Assembly (NCBI GenBank): GCA_964505325.1
Contig: CAZDHT010000019.1
Span: forward strand, 1-36,795
Direction of reading: 5' to 3'
DNA: 36,795 nt
Source: CAZDHT01 sp964505325
GTDB lineage: Bacteria > Planctomycetota > PUPC01
The notes beneath the pieces are model-generated. The model was not told the origin of the DNA, searched no databases, and saw only the letters and a program-made list of their open reading frames with translations. The translations under genes were made by a program, and so were the position numbers. Position 1 is the stretch's first letter. Every line of letters begins with the position of its first letter. Shown here piece after piece: positions 15,722-24,581 of this stretch.

Positions 15722-16914
15722 TCGGCTTCGCCCTCCAGTTCGCCGCTGGACATCAGACTGCCGAGCGTGTACTGCTTGAGCCAGTCCTTCAGAACATCTT
15801 CCGGCGGGGTCTTCAGGACCGTTTGCCCGTCTTCCCAGAACGCCACGGTGACCTTCGGGATCGTGTCGCGGAACGCGTCCAGGAACTCCGGCGAGTGCGT
15901 GGTGAGAATCACTTGGGTCTTTCTTGACGCCTCGACCGCGTACTCGGCAATGATGTGCTGCATTCGCGGATGCAGCCCCGTCTCTGGTTCGTCGATGGCG
16001 ATGAGCGGAGGAGGATCAGGTTGTGACAGAATCGCAATTAGCACGAGGAACCGCAGAACACCATCCGAGAGTTCTGTTGCGGACATGGGCTCCGAAAGGG
16101 ACTGCCACTTCACCTGCAAGTGCACCCGGGTGTCCTCGGCTGGGGGGGTGAGGAGCCGCACAAAGTCGTCACCGAAGGCCGCTCTCATCGCGTCATCGAC
16201 GGCCACGGTGAACGCATCATTCTTCTGGTAGTGCGTGTGGACGAAGGACGCCAAGTTCTGTCCATCCGGCTGCACCCGATCCTCACGACGCGCTTTCGTC
16301 GACCGGCGAATATCCGCGCCAGGGTCCACGAGGACATCTTGGTAACACTTCGCTTCCGCGAGGAATCGCTGAACGATCCGCAAGCCGGGCTGCTCGCTGG
16401 CTGAGGGAAAGCGAGAGCACACTGCGAGCAACACATCGTGGGGCGCAACGCCCGATGGATCCAATTCCAGACGACTCAGTCGCAGTTGATAGGAACCCCG
16501 CGTGTTCTGGCTCTCGAACACAAGCTGCATGCCCACTGAAAGTGATTCAGCCCCAACAATGAACTCGCCGATCCCACCCCGCCGTCTAAGTTCAAGCCCG
16601 TACTCGTGCGTATGCGTGACAGCCGTGCCTGGTCCCTCTGTGGGAGGGAGCTCCGCGGGATGGGGCAACGCTAAACGCGTTCGCCACGCAATCACCTGCG
16701 CCTTGTGGTTCCACGCCGCCAGGGTGAAGCCGCCGCATCGGTCCACGGCTTCGTCGAGCCGCCCCTGCGCGGCTGTCGAGAGGGTCTCAAGCGCGCGAAG
16801 CAGGTTTGACTTCCCCGACCCATTCGGGCCGATGAGTACGTTGAGGTTCGAGGGCTCCCACACGACGTGCTTGAGCGATCGGAAGCCTTCGATTTCGATT
16901 TGTTCGATTCCCAT
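15718..16914 (-). CDS. ABC/SMC-type AAA ATPase (AAA_21-like), OLD-family relative
   Basis: A 398-residue soluble ATPase. Walker A is GPNGSGKS at residues 29-36, directly after the FRSLKHVVWEPSNLNVLIG strand. Near the C-terminus are a signature-like TELSDGVLRFLVL, Walker B LIAIDEPETGLHP, and the His switch ILTTHSPEFLDAF. This order, with a long variable insert between Walker A and the signature, is that of RecF/OLD-like ATPases rather than transporters. It has no fused nuclease domain; the DUF4276 gene that overlaps it probably supplies one. The gene begins 73 bp after trpB, behind a palindromic repeat at 16931-16974, with a GGGAGG Shine-Dalgarno. Confidence 0.87.
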   Translation of the reverse strand: MGIEQIEIEGFRSLKHVVWEPSNLNVLIGPNGSGKSNLLRALETLSTAAQGRLDEAVDRCGGFTLAAWNHKAQVIAWRTRLALPHPAELPPTEGPGTAVTHTHEYGLELRRRGGIGEFIVGAESLSVGMQLVFESQNTRGSYQLRLSRLELDPSGVAPHDVLLAVCSRFPSASEQPGLRIVQRFLAEAKCYQDVLVDPGADIRRSTKARREDRVQPDGQNLASFVHTHYQKNDAFTVAVDDAMRAAFGDDFVRLLTPPAEDTRVHLQVKWQSLSEPMSATELSDGVLRFLVLIAILSQPDPPPLIAIDEPETGLHPRMQHIIAEYAVEASRKTQVILTTHSPEFLDAFRDTIPKVTVAFWEDGQTVLKTPPEDVLKDWLKQYTLGSLMSSGELEGEAE

Positions 16915-16930
16915 CGTCGCCCCCTCCCAT

Positions 16931-16974
16931 GTGGGGTTGGCGTTGGCTTGGCAGGCACGAATGCCTGCCCCACC
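16931..16974. repeat. short interspersed palindromic repeat, copy 2
   Basis: Bounded by GTGGGG (16931) and CCCCAC. The last 26 bp (16949-16974) are identical to 6689-6714, including the GGCAGGCA-CGAA-TGCCTGCC hairpin. It lies exactly in the gap between the trpB stop (16988) and the ATPase start (16914), so it marks one border of the inserted gene pair and could affect readthrough from trpB. Confidence 0.8.
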
Positions 16975-16987
16975 GAATTCTTCCCGG

Positions 16988-18184
<1,197 letters not shown>

Positions 18185-18208
18185 CGCACGTCCTCGTCGA
18201 ACGCGGCC

Positions 18209-18237
18209 AGTGTACCCGCGTAGTGCGCCCGCGTCAA
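18209..18237 (-). promoter_or_regulatory. sigma-70-type promoter for trpB
   Basis: On the minus strand TTGACG (18237-18232), a 17-bp spacer and TACACT (18214-18209). The predicted start of transcription is only about 18-20 nt before the ATG, so there is no room for a leader-peptide attenuator; control would have to act at the promoter. Confidence 0.65.
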
Positions 18238-18668
18238 GCAGAGCCTGCACCGAATGGCGCGCGGTGCAATGGTGGCGCGAGGCGCGGCTGGTAGACGCGG
18301 GGGACGTTCACCCCGGAGGCGGGGGGTGTAAGGAGCTCCAGCAAAACGGTGGGGAGGACGTCCGCCTTCGCGAGAGGGACATAGCCGCTTCGGTGGAGTC
18401 CCTTCTTGTCTGCCACCGGGCAGGCAGGAATGCCCGCCCCACCTGGATTCTGTTAGAGGCCCTAAGGCAACTCACGCGTCGCGCAACGTGAAACGCCGCT
18501 CTTGCGTCCTACGAAGGACCACCTGCGGTCTCACGGAGAACTCGAGCGACCTTTCCAGGCCGCCCGTGATGGAATCCGAGCGAGAAGCGGTTGATCCGAC
18601 GACTGAGCTCAAAGCACGATAACTCGCGGGTCAAAGAACGCCCCGCAGGTTTTGAGACCCCAGCAAGC
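18238..18668. other. gene-free stretch between trpB and the ArsR-type gene
   Basis: No supported gene on either strand; the short open frames here lack family resemblance and good start sites. It contains the diverged repeat copy at 18403-18443. The rest is unremarkable GC-rich DNA, possibly the decayed remains of other genes. Confidence 0.5.
18403..18443. repeat. short interspersed palindromic repeat, copy 3 (diverged)
   Basis: Aligned without gaps to 6674-6714, 35 of 41 positions agree, including TTCTTGTC at the left and GCCCCACC at the right. The hairpin is altered to GGGCAGGCAGGAATGCCCGCC but keeps most pairing. This supports a family of mobile or regulatory short repeats rather than a single duplication. 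Confidence 0.7.
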
Positions 18669-18697
18669 TTGACAGTGGGTTTACGCTTTTCTAGAAT
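18669..18697 (+). promoter_or_regulatory. near-consensus sigma-70 promoter of the ArsR-type gene
   Basis: TTGACA (18669-18674), exactly 17 bp, TAGAAT (18692-18697). The -10 box lies within the left palindrome of the operator described next. This is the strongest promoter match in the window; the leader to the ATG at 18776 is about 70 nt. Confidence 0.8.
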
Positions 18698-18738
18698 TCT
18701 AGTATACTGGTATTCTGGTATTCTAGAAAAGTGTAAAC
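18679..18738. promoter_or_regulatory. large inverted-repeat operator over the ArsR-type promoter
   Basis: The arms 18679-18697 and 18720-18738 are 19-bp inverted repeats with one mismatch. Each contains the palindrome TTCTAGAA (18689-18696 and 18721-18728), and their starts are 32 bp apart, about three helical turns. The left arm also extends to a perfect 12-bp palindrome CTAGAATTCTAG (18691-18702) covering the -10 box. Between them is a direct repeat TGGTATTC. The placement suits a dimeric repressor binding two sites and blocking its own promoter. Confidence 0.72.
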
Positions 18739-18775
18739 TCGCCATGCCACTATCACAATTGGGAGGCCGTCAGCG

Positions 18776-19072
18776 ATGACAGAGGTCGAATTCCGCGGTG
18801 CGCGGCTATTGGGCGCTTTGGCCAACGTGATCCGCTTCAGAATCGTCCTACTCCTCGAGAAGAAAAGAATGAGCCCTCGCAAACTGGCCGGGGAATTGGG
18901 GCGTTCTGTGGCCCGCATCTCACACCACTTGGCGATCCTCAGGGCCGCAGACGTGGTCCGGTTCAAAGTGCTGGACGGCACACACACCTACTGGCTGAAG
19001 GAACCGGCGACCGCCAAGCTGTGCCGCCAGGCCGTTGAAGTCGCCAGGCGCATGCGGGCGGGAACTCCTTGA
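18776..19072 (+). CDS. ArsR-type winged-helix transcription regulator
   Basis: A 98-residue protein with the compact ArsR/SmtB fold pattern: helix 1 with LLGALANVIRFRIVLLLEKK, the helix-turn-helix MSPRKLAGELGRSVARISHHLAILR (recognition helix about residues 44-56), and a wing VVRFKVLDGTHTYWLK. The metal-binding ELCVCDL motif of ArsR is absent, and there are no paired cysteines, so it probably does not sense metal through that site. GGGAGG precedes the ATG. It is alone: dapA is convergent downstream and trpB is divergent upstream. The elaborate operator over its promoter suggests autoregulation; other targets are unknown. Confidence 0.85.
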   Translation: MTEVEFRGARLLGALANVIRFRIVLLLEKKRMSPRKLAGELGRSVARISHHLAILRAADVVRFKVLDGTHTYWLKEPATAKLCRQAVEVARRMRAGTP

Positions 19073-19251
19073 GCGAAACGCCGACCCGCCCCTTCCGTCT
19101 CGCGCTGCGCCGATCAGCCCGTGGCAGAGGCACTTCCGAGGTCAACCAGCCTCTCCCTCCAATGCGGAGCCAAAGACAGCCCCAATAAAGTCACGGGGAC
19201 CTGCCAATGGATGGAGGTCGCTAGCTGCTGCTCAAGGTGGGGTTCGGCCGT
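19073..19251. other. non-coding DNA after the ArsR-type gene
   Basis: With the adjoining repeat element this makes up the 330-bp gap before dapA. No gene, promoter or terminator is convincing in the first 179 bp. Confidence 0.5.
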
Positions 19252-19377
19252 CTAGCAGCCCGTTGAAAAAGCCGCCGGTTCGCAGAACCGGCCCACAATA
19301 GACGCCGCTCGGCGCGGCTGTAGGCCCGCTCTGTGAGCGGGCGGGTCGGCTTGCGCCATTCTTCAACGGGCTGCTAG
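19252..19377. mobile_element. 126-bp MITE-like element with 16-bp perfect terminal inverted repeats
   Basis: The ends are CTAGCAGCCCGTTGAA (19252-19267) and its exact reverse complement TTCAACGGGCTGCTAG (19362-19377). The inside holds two hairpins: CCGGTT-CGCAG-AACCGG (19275-19291) and GCCCGCT-CTGTG-AGCGGGC (19324-19342). There is no coding capacity, so any movement would need a transposase from elsewhere. No clear target-site duplication is visible unless the outer CTAG itself is the palindromic target. It ends 25 bp from the dapA stop, between convergent genes, and could act as a bidirectional terminator. Confidence 0.8.
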
Positions 19378-19402
19378 GGTCCAAGGCCCTACGGGAAGCA
19401 GG

Positions 19403-20461
19403 TCAGTCGTACGCCAGGCCCTGCCAGCATTCGTCGTCCTCGATGCGCCGGGCGACGTCGACCCCATACGCGTCGGCGATGGGCTCGAGGACCCATGAGG
19501 AGTTCTCCCACGTCGTGCGCGCCGCGTCGCGCACGATCCGCAAGCCGTTTCGCGTCATCTTTCCCAGCGGGGGACGCCGGGGCCCGGCAGGCATCCCCAG
19601 GCCATTCATCAGGGTCTTGATGGCGAGCGGATTGCGGAACTTGTCCATGACCACCCGTGTGGACCCATCCGGCATTTGACGTTCGTCTTCCGCGCTGACC
19701 GTGACAATGTCGAACAGTGGCTCGAGCGCCAGGCCGACTTCCTTCGCCCGGCCCGTGTCGCCGTCCAACGCCGCCTTGACCATCCGGGCAACGGCGGCGG
19801 GGGCGACGTTGCTGATCACGGAGACCACGCCCTGGGCGCGGACCCGCGGGTCGAGCATGATCTGAAGCGTGATTCCGTCGTCGCCGGAGAGGATATAGAA
19901 GTCCTCGCCCACCAGCCCGCGCGTGACCGCCATACGTTCGACGTCCCCGGTGGCCTCTTTCACGGCGGAGACGTTGGGGTGCTCACGGGCGAGGATCGCC
20001 AGGTCCTCCGGCGAGAGCGCGGTGCCGCTTCGGCCGGGGATGACGTACGGGATGACGGTGCAGTCGGGACAGGCCACGGCGATGGCACCATGATACTCGA
20101 GCCGGAGCTCTAGCGTAGAGGGGCCGTTGTAGTAGCAGTCGACCAGGAGCAGCGCGTCGGCGCCGCACTCCGCCGCGTGCCTGCTCCCGCGCAGCGCTTC
20201 CTGGGTTGAGTTGCTGCCGGTGCCGGCGATGACCTGCGCCCGCCCGCCGCTCACCGAGATCGCATCCTCGATGACGCTGTCGTGCTCCTCCCAGCTCAGC
20301 GTCGGCGATTCGCCGGTGGTGCCGGTGGGCAGCAGGCCCGTGATGCCCTGGTCGATCTGGAAGGCGACGTTCTTCTCGAAGCCGGCCCAGTCCACGGAGC
20401 CGTCGGGAAGGAACGGCGTCACGAGAGCGGTGTGCGCTCCTGCGAAGCTTGTCCGAGGCAT
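19403..20461 (-). CDS. dapA: dihydrodipicolinate synthase family aldolase
   Basis: A 352-residue class I aldolase. It has the DapA/NAL signatures GAHTALVTPF at the start, LLPTGTTGESPTLSWEEH (pyruvate-carboxylate-binding TGTTGE), a tyrosine in VIPYVIPGRSG, and the Schiff-base lysine in VSAVKEATGD. 4-Hydroxy-tetrahydrodipicolinate synthase (lysine and diaminopimelate synthesis) is most likely. It is about 55 residues longer than usual, with a C-terminal tail after GKMTRNGLRIVRDAA, so another pyruvate aldolase of the family is possible. ATG at 20461, with GCAGGAG upstream. An in-frame extension to 20665 lacks family similarity. Confidence 0.85.
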   Translation of the reverse strand: MPRTSFAGAHTALVTPFLPDGSVDWAGFEKNVAFQIDQGITGLLPTGTTGESPTLSWEEHDSVIEDAISVSGGRAQVIAGTGSNSTQEALRGSRHAAECGADALLLVDCYYNGPSTLELRLEYHGAIAVACPDCTVIPYVIPGRSGTALSPEDLAILAREHPNVSAVKEATGDVERMAVTRGLVGEDFYILSGDDGITLQIMLDPRVRAQGVVSVISNVAPAAVARMVKAALDGDTGRAKEVGLALEPLFDIVTVSAEDERQMPDGSTRVVMDKFRNPLAIKTLMNGLGMPAGPRRPPLGKMTRNGLRIVRDAARTTWENSSWVLEPIADAYGVDVARRIEDDECWQGLAYD

Positions 20462-20501
20462 TCTTCGCTCCTGCAACAAGTATTGCGGGATTGGACGGCA
20501 C

Positions 20502-20530
20502 ATTCTAACTGCGGGGCTCGATAGCTGCAA
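20502..20530 (-). promoter_or_regulatory. sigma-70-type promoter for dapA
   Basis: Minus strand TTGCAG (20530-20525), 17 bp, TAGAAT (20507-20502), about 40 bp before the ATG at 20461. Confidence 0.6.
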
Positions 20531-20659
20531 ACAAAAACGTAACACGTCGGCCCAGTGAAGTCCGCGAAAAACGGTGACTAGCCTTCGCTCGCCGAGGCAG
20601 GCTGTGGCCCGCGAAGGCCGGCACCAGCAGAGCAGGTGCGAACAAGCGGCTGCGACGTT

Positions 20660-20688
20660 TGACACGCGCCGACGCCGGTGTTAGACTT
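20660..20688 (+). promoter_or_regulatory. sigma-70-type promoter for the toroid/DUF4159 gene
   Basis: TTGACA (20660-20665), 17 bp, TAGACT (20683-20688), 46 bp before the ATG at 20735. It is divergent from the dapA promoter 130 bp away; the region between holds a GCCTTCG/CGAAGGC dyad (20581-20587, 20612-20618). Confidence 0.7.
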
Positions 20689-20734
20689 TATGCAGAGGCA
20701 AGTATGGGCTGAACCGCCGTTCCAGGGCGAAACA

Positions 20735-23101
20735 ATGCGAAAGGCAACTATCAGCTTGCTCGTGCTGGCCCTGCTGGGAGGGGCCTTCCTGCCGTTAGAC
20801 CGCGCCGAGGCGCAGGTCACGCCGGAAGAGGTCAAGGCGGCGATCGGCAAGGGGGTGAAGTACCTGCGCGGCACGGGCCTGTTCAACCAGAAAGCTCGAT
20901 ACGGGGTCGGGATGAACGCGCTCGCCGTACTGGCGATGCTGCACTGCGGGGTCCCGGCGACCGACCCCGACATCGTCCGCGCCGCCAACATGTGTGCCGA
21001 TCCAAAGAACTGGATGGCCAACACGTACCACGTCGGCTGCATCGCCACGGCGCTGGCGGCGGTGGATGGGAAGAAGTACCGTGCGACCATCCAGAAGTGC
21101 GCCGACTGGCTTGTCGGGGCGCAGAACAAGGACGGGGGGTGGCGGTACCAGTCGGCCGCCGCATACAGCGAGCGGATGAAGAAGGCGCGCCAGGCGTGGG
21201 AACAGCGCGTCAAGGCAGACCCGCGGCTCCGCAACGTCCGCCGGCAGTGGGGCGTTCGGAGCAGCCAGATGTCGGACCATTCCTGCACGCAGTTCGGCCT
21301 GCTGGGCCTGCGCGCCGCCCACGACGTCGGCATCACTATCCCGGAGGGGACGTGGAAAGCCGCCGAGAAGTACTTGGTGGACACCCAGGCCAAGGATGGC
21401 GGCTGGTCGTATACGAATCCGCCCAACGTCGTCGGCCGCGCCCGCCAAGGCGCGACGTATGGCAGCATGACGGCGGCGGGCCTGGGCAGCCTGTACATCT
21501 GCGGGATGAAGCTCCACCAGCGGTCCAAGACGTGCGGGCAATACGAACAGAACAAGCGCATTGCGGCCGGGCTCAACTGGCTGGCCGAACACTTCACGGT
21601 CAAGGAGAACCCGGGGCGCGGGCAGAGCTACGTGGGCTATTACCTGTATGCGCTGGAGCGGGTGTGCGCGTTCTCGGCCAGGAAAAACATCGGCAAGCAC
21701 GACTGGTATGCCGAAGGCGCCAACCACCTGGTCGGCACCCAACAGCCCGCCGGAAACTGGGGCAGAGGCGGGCGCCGGTTCGGCGGCGCGCACATGGGAG
21801 ACCTCGATACCATCTTCAACCTGCTGTTCTTGGGCAAGGCCAGCTCGAACGTTCTAATTCAGAAGCTCCGCTACGGAGACAAATGGAACACCGACTATTA
21901 CGACGCCGAGAACCTGGCCAAGAAGGTCTCACTGGACCTCGAGTTGAAGTGCACGTGGCAGGTGGTCGAGTTGGACGACACGGTGGAGAGCTGGCTCGAG
22001 GCGCCGATCCTCTACATCACCGGTCACGGCCTGCTCACGCTCACCGAACAGCAGCGAAAACGGGTCCGCGAGTTCTGCGAGCGCGGTGGCACAATCGTCG
22101 CCGACGCCTGTTGCTCGAACGCGACCCTCGACCGATCGTTCCGCGCCGAGATGGCGAAGGTCTTCCCCACCGCCCCGCTGGCCAAGCTGCCCGAAGAACA
22201 CCGGGTGTATATGGCCCCGCACAAGATCACCGACCGGCGCAACCTGGTGTGGGAGGGCATCACCACCGGCTGCCGGACGGCGGTCTTCTACTCGAAGAAG
22301 GACCTGTCGTGCGCGTGGGACGGGAACATCCACGACCCCGCCCTCGCGGTGGACGAAACGAACGCTCTCCGCCTCGGCGTCAACGTGGCCGCGTATGCCA
22401 TGGGCTACAAGCCGCTCAAGGACAAGCTCGACAAGGTGGCGGACCCGATCGCGAGGCGCGAGATCAAGGACGACGGGCGTGTGGCACGCGGCGCGTTGGT
22501 GTTCGCGCAGCTCAAACACGACGGCGACTGGGACCCCGATCCGACCGCGACCAAGGGCATGCTTCATCTGTACGCCAAAGCCACCGGTGCCAGGGTGAAC
22601 CTGAAGAGGAAGGACGTCGATCCCACCGACCCCGAACTCTACAAGTATCCGCTTGTCTATATGACCGGCCACAAGGAGTTCAAATACACCCCGAAACAGG
22701 TCGAGGCCCTCCGCGAGTACGTGGCCCGGGGCGGGTTCGTGCTGGCCGACGCCTGCTGTGGACGTACCCGGTTCGACGGGGCATTCCGGGACCTGATCAA
22801 GCAGATTTTCCCCAAGCACGGCCTGGAAAGACTGCCGCTGGACCACAAGGTATTCCGAATCAAGTACTCCATAAACACCGTGGAATACCGCCCGATACTA
22901 AAGAAGGAGCTGCCCAAACCCGAGGACAGGAAGCCCTTCCTCGAAGCAGTTGTGGTGAACGGCCGGGCGGTGTTGGTGTACAGCAAGTACGATTTCGGTT
23001 GTGCTTTCGAGGGGTTCCCGTGTGCTGCGTGCCGTGGGCTGGAGTTGAACAGTGCCGAGAAACTGCTCACCAACATACTCCTCTACGCTATGACCGAGTG
23101 A
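20735..23101 (+). CDS. exported alpha-toroid protein with two DUF4159 domains
   Basis: A 788-residue protein whose start at 20735 gives a clean signal peptide (MRKATISLLVLALLGGAFL, cleavage likely after AEA). Residues about 30-365 form a squalene-cyclase/prenyltransferase-like alpha-toroid with QW-like motifs: QNKDGGWRY near 129, QAKDGGWSY near 217, QPAGNWGRGG near 336. Two DUF4159 copies follow, about 370-560 and 586-788. Both contain a YxTGH core, a REFxxRGG or REYVARGG segment and an ADACC signature. DUF4159 is an uncharacterised flavodoxin- or GATase-like domain common in planctomycetes. The cyclase acidic motif is not seen, so it is probably a binding scaffold. The gene is followed 52 bp later by the kinase/regulator pair. 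Confidence 0.82.
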   Translation: MRKATISLLVLALLGGAFLPLDRAEAQVTPEEVKAAIGKGVKYLRGTGLFNQKARYGVGMNALAVLAMLHCGVPATDPDIVRAANMCADPKNWMANTYHVGCIATALAAVDGKKYRATIQKCADWLVGAQNKDGGWRYQSAAAYSERMKKARQAWEQRVKADPRLRNVRRQWGVRSSQMSDHSCTQFGLLGLRAAHDVGITIPEGTWKAAEKYLVDTQAKDGGWSYTNPPNVVGRARQGATYGSMTAAGLGSLYICGMKLHQRSKTCGQYEQNKRIAAGLNWLAEHFTVKENPGRGQSYVGYYLYALERVCAFSARKNIGKHDWYAEGANHLVGTQQPAGNWGRGGRRFGGAHMGDLDTIFNLLFLGKASSNVLIQKLRYGDKWNTDYYDAENLAKKVSLDLELKCTWQVVELDDTVESWLEAPILYITGHGLLTLTEQQRKRVREFCERGGTIVADACCSNATLDRSFRAEMAKVFPTAPLAKLPEEHRVYMAPHKITDRRNLVWEGITTGCRTAVFYSKKDLSCAWDGNIHDPALAVDETNALRLGVNVAAYAMGYKPLKDKLDKVADPIARREIKDDGRVARGALVFAQLKHDGDWDPDPTATKGMLHLYAKATGARVNLKRKDVDPTDPELYKYPLVYMTGHKEFKYTPKQVEALREYVARGGFVLADACCGRTRFDGAFRDLIKQIFPKHGLERLPLDHKVFRIKYSINTVEYRPILKKELPKPEDRKPFLEAVVVNGRAVLVYSKYDFGCAFEGFPCAACRGLELNSAEKLLTNILLYAMTE

Positions 23102-23153
23102 GAGCGGGCGGCGGGCGGAAGACCACATACCACCACAGAACACCGGTACAGCC

Positions 23154-24581
23154 ATGAGAGAGCACCCGCAAGAACGTTCCGAACCCCGCGACCCCTGGCC
23201 GCTGATGTCAGTCGTCATCCTCCTGACCGCGCTGGCCTGCGGCGCGGCGGTGTGGGTGGTGCACAGGTACGTCGTTCCCGCCGGCGCCGAGGCGGACACG
23301 TTCGTGCCGCTCGTCATCGCCGTGGTGGCCTGCGGCGTCGCCTCGGGGTTCGGGATAGCCTGGATCATCCGGGTCAACCCCCGGGCCGGCGCCGGGCCGC
23401 AGACCGCCCCCGCCGAAGCGGCGCCCGAAGCCGGGCGGACCGACGAGCAGAAGCTCCTCGGCCACATCATCGACAGCGTGGAAGCCAGCATGATGACGAT
23501 CAGCTCGGCGGGAACCGTCACCAGCTTCAGCGCAGTGGCCGAGAAGACGTTGGACTACGAAGCCAAGGCGGTCGTCGGGCAGCACTTCGGCGCCGTGTTT
23601 CCGAACATCCCGGAGAACCGCGTACTTCGCGACATGATCATCTCGGCGCTCACCGCGCACCGGACCCGCTCCTCGGTCGAGGTCAATGCCGCCACGTCAG
23701 ACGGCAGCACGGTCGCACTGGGGGTGACCATCTCGCTGCTGCGGGGCGAAGGCGGCCGACACCGCGGCATCGTGCTCACGTTCAAGAACCTGGCGGAGCT
23801 CAAGCAGCTCCGCGAGCAGATCAAGCGCACCGACCAGCTTGCCTCCCTGGGCCGCCTGGCCGCCGGCATGGCACACGAGATCCGCAATCCGCTCGGCTCG
23901 CTCCAGGGGCTGGTGGAACTCATCCAAGAGGACTTCCGTGAGGACGATCCGAAGCGACGGTACACCGGCACCATCCTCCGCACGATGGACCAACTCAACA
24001 CGCTGGTCGAGGACCTGCTCGACTTCTCCCACCCGCCGATGACGCACGTAGAGCCGCACGACGTGCGGGACCTGGTCCGCGAGAGCGTCCAGTTCTGTGC
24101 GTTTGAACACCGGGGCCGCGGCGTCGCACTTCACGAGGACTACACGCCGGAGCTGATCTGCGTTCGCGCCGACCGCGAGACGCTGGCCCGCGCCATCGTC
24201 AACATCGTCCGCAACGCGTTTCAGGCCACGCCGGACAACGGCACCGTGGCTGTCTCGGTGAGGAGGCGGACGGCGACGAAGCCCGGCGCCCCGGAACAGG
24301 TCCTGGTTGCCGTCGCGAACAGCGGCCCGCACGTGAGCCCGGAAGACCGCGACAAACTGTTCACGCCTTTCTTCACCACCAAACCCAAAGGCACCGGTCT
24401 CGGGCTGCCCATCGCCCACCAGATCATTACGGCCCACTCGGGGCAGATCGAAGTGGAGAGCGAACCGGACTCCGGGACCACGTTCAGCATAATACTGCCC
24501 ATCGAGCCGGCCGGGGCGCAGGTCCCGGCCGAGGAGAATGTGAGGGACGCCGCATATGACCGAGAAGGTGCTGATCGTTGA
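23154..24581 (+). CDS. NtrB-like PAS sensor histidine kinase
   Basis: A 475-residue kinase with two N-terminal transmembrane segments (about 18-42 and 52-75) separated by a very short loop, so sensing is probably in the membrane or cytoplasm. Then come a PAS domain (about 105-215, with SVEASMMTISSAGTVTSFSA), a HisKA domain with phospho-acceptor His241 in GMAHEIRNPLGSL, and an ATPase domain with N-box NIVRNAFQATP, PFFTTKPKGTGLGLPIA and SGTTFSIILP. This is the NtrB/ZraS type that pairs with sigma-54 activators. Its end overlaps the next gene by 26 bp, making a translationally coupled two-component system. Confidence 0.93.
   Translation: MREHPQERSEPRDPWPLMSVVILLTALACGAAVWVVHRYVVPAGAEADTFVPLVIAVVACGVASGFGIAWIIRVNPRAGAGPQTAPAEAAPEAGRTDEQKLLGHIIDSVEASMMTISSAGTVTSFSAVAEKTLDYEAKAVVGQHFGAVFPNIPENRVLRDMIISALTAHRTRSSVEVNAATSDGSTVALGVTISLLRGEGGRHRGIVLTFKNLAELKQLREQIKRTDQLASLGRLAAGMAHEIRNPLGSLQGLVELIQEDFREDDPKRRYTGTILRTMDQLNTLVEDLLDFSHPPMTHVEPHDVRDLVRESVQFCAFEHRGRGVALHEDYTPELICVRADRETLARAIVNIVRNAFQATPDNGTVAVSVRRRTATKPGAPEQVLVAVANSGPHVSPEDRDKLFTPFFTTKPKGTGLGLPIAHQIITAHSGQIEVESEPDSGTTFSIILPIEPAGAQVPAEENVRDAAYDREGADR

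Noticed and set aside
18591..18779. 62-codon frame spanning the ArsR promoter
   Set aside because: It reads through the palindromic operator and -10 box, and ends just after the ArsR start; coding there is implausible.
20992..23157. 721-codon plus-strand frame overlapping the toroid gene
   Set aside because: Second frame of the DUF4159 gene; Arg/Gly/Pro-rich with no motifs.
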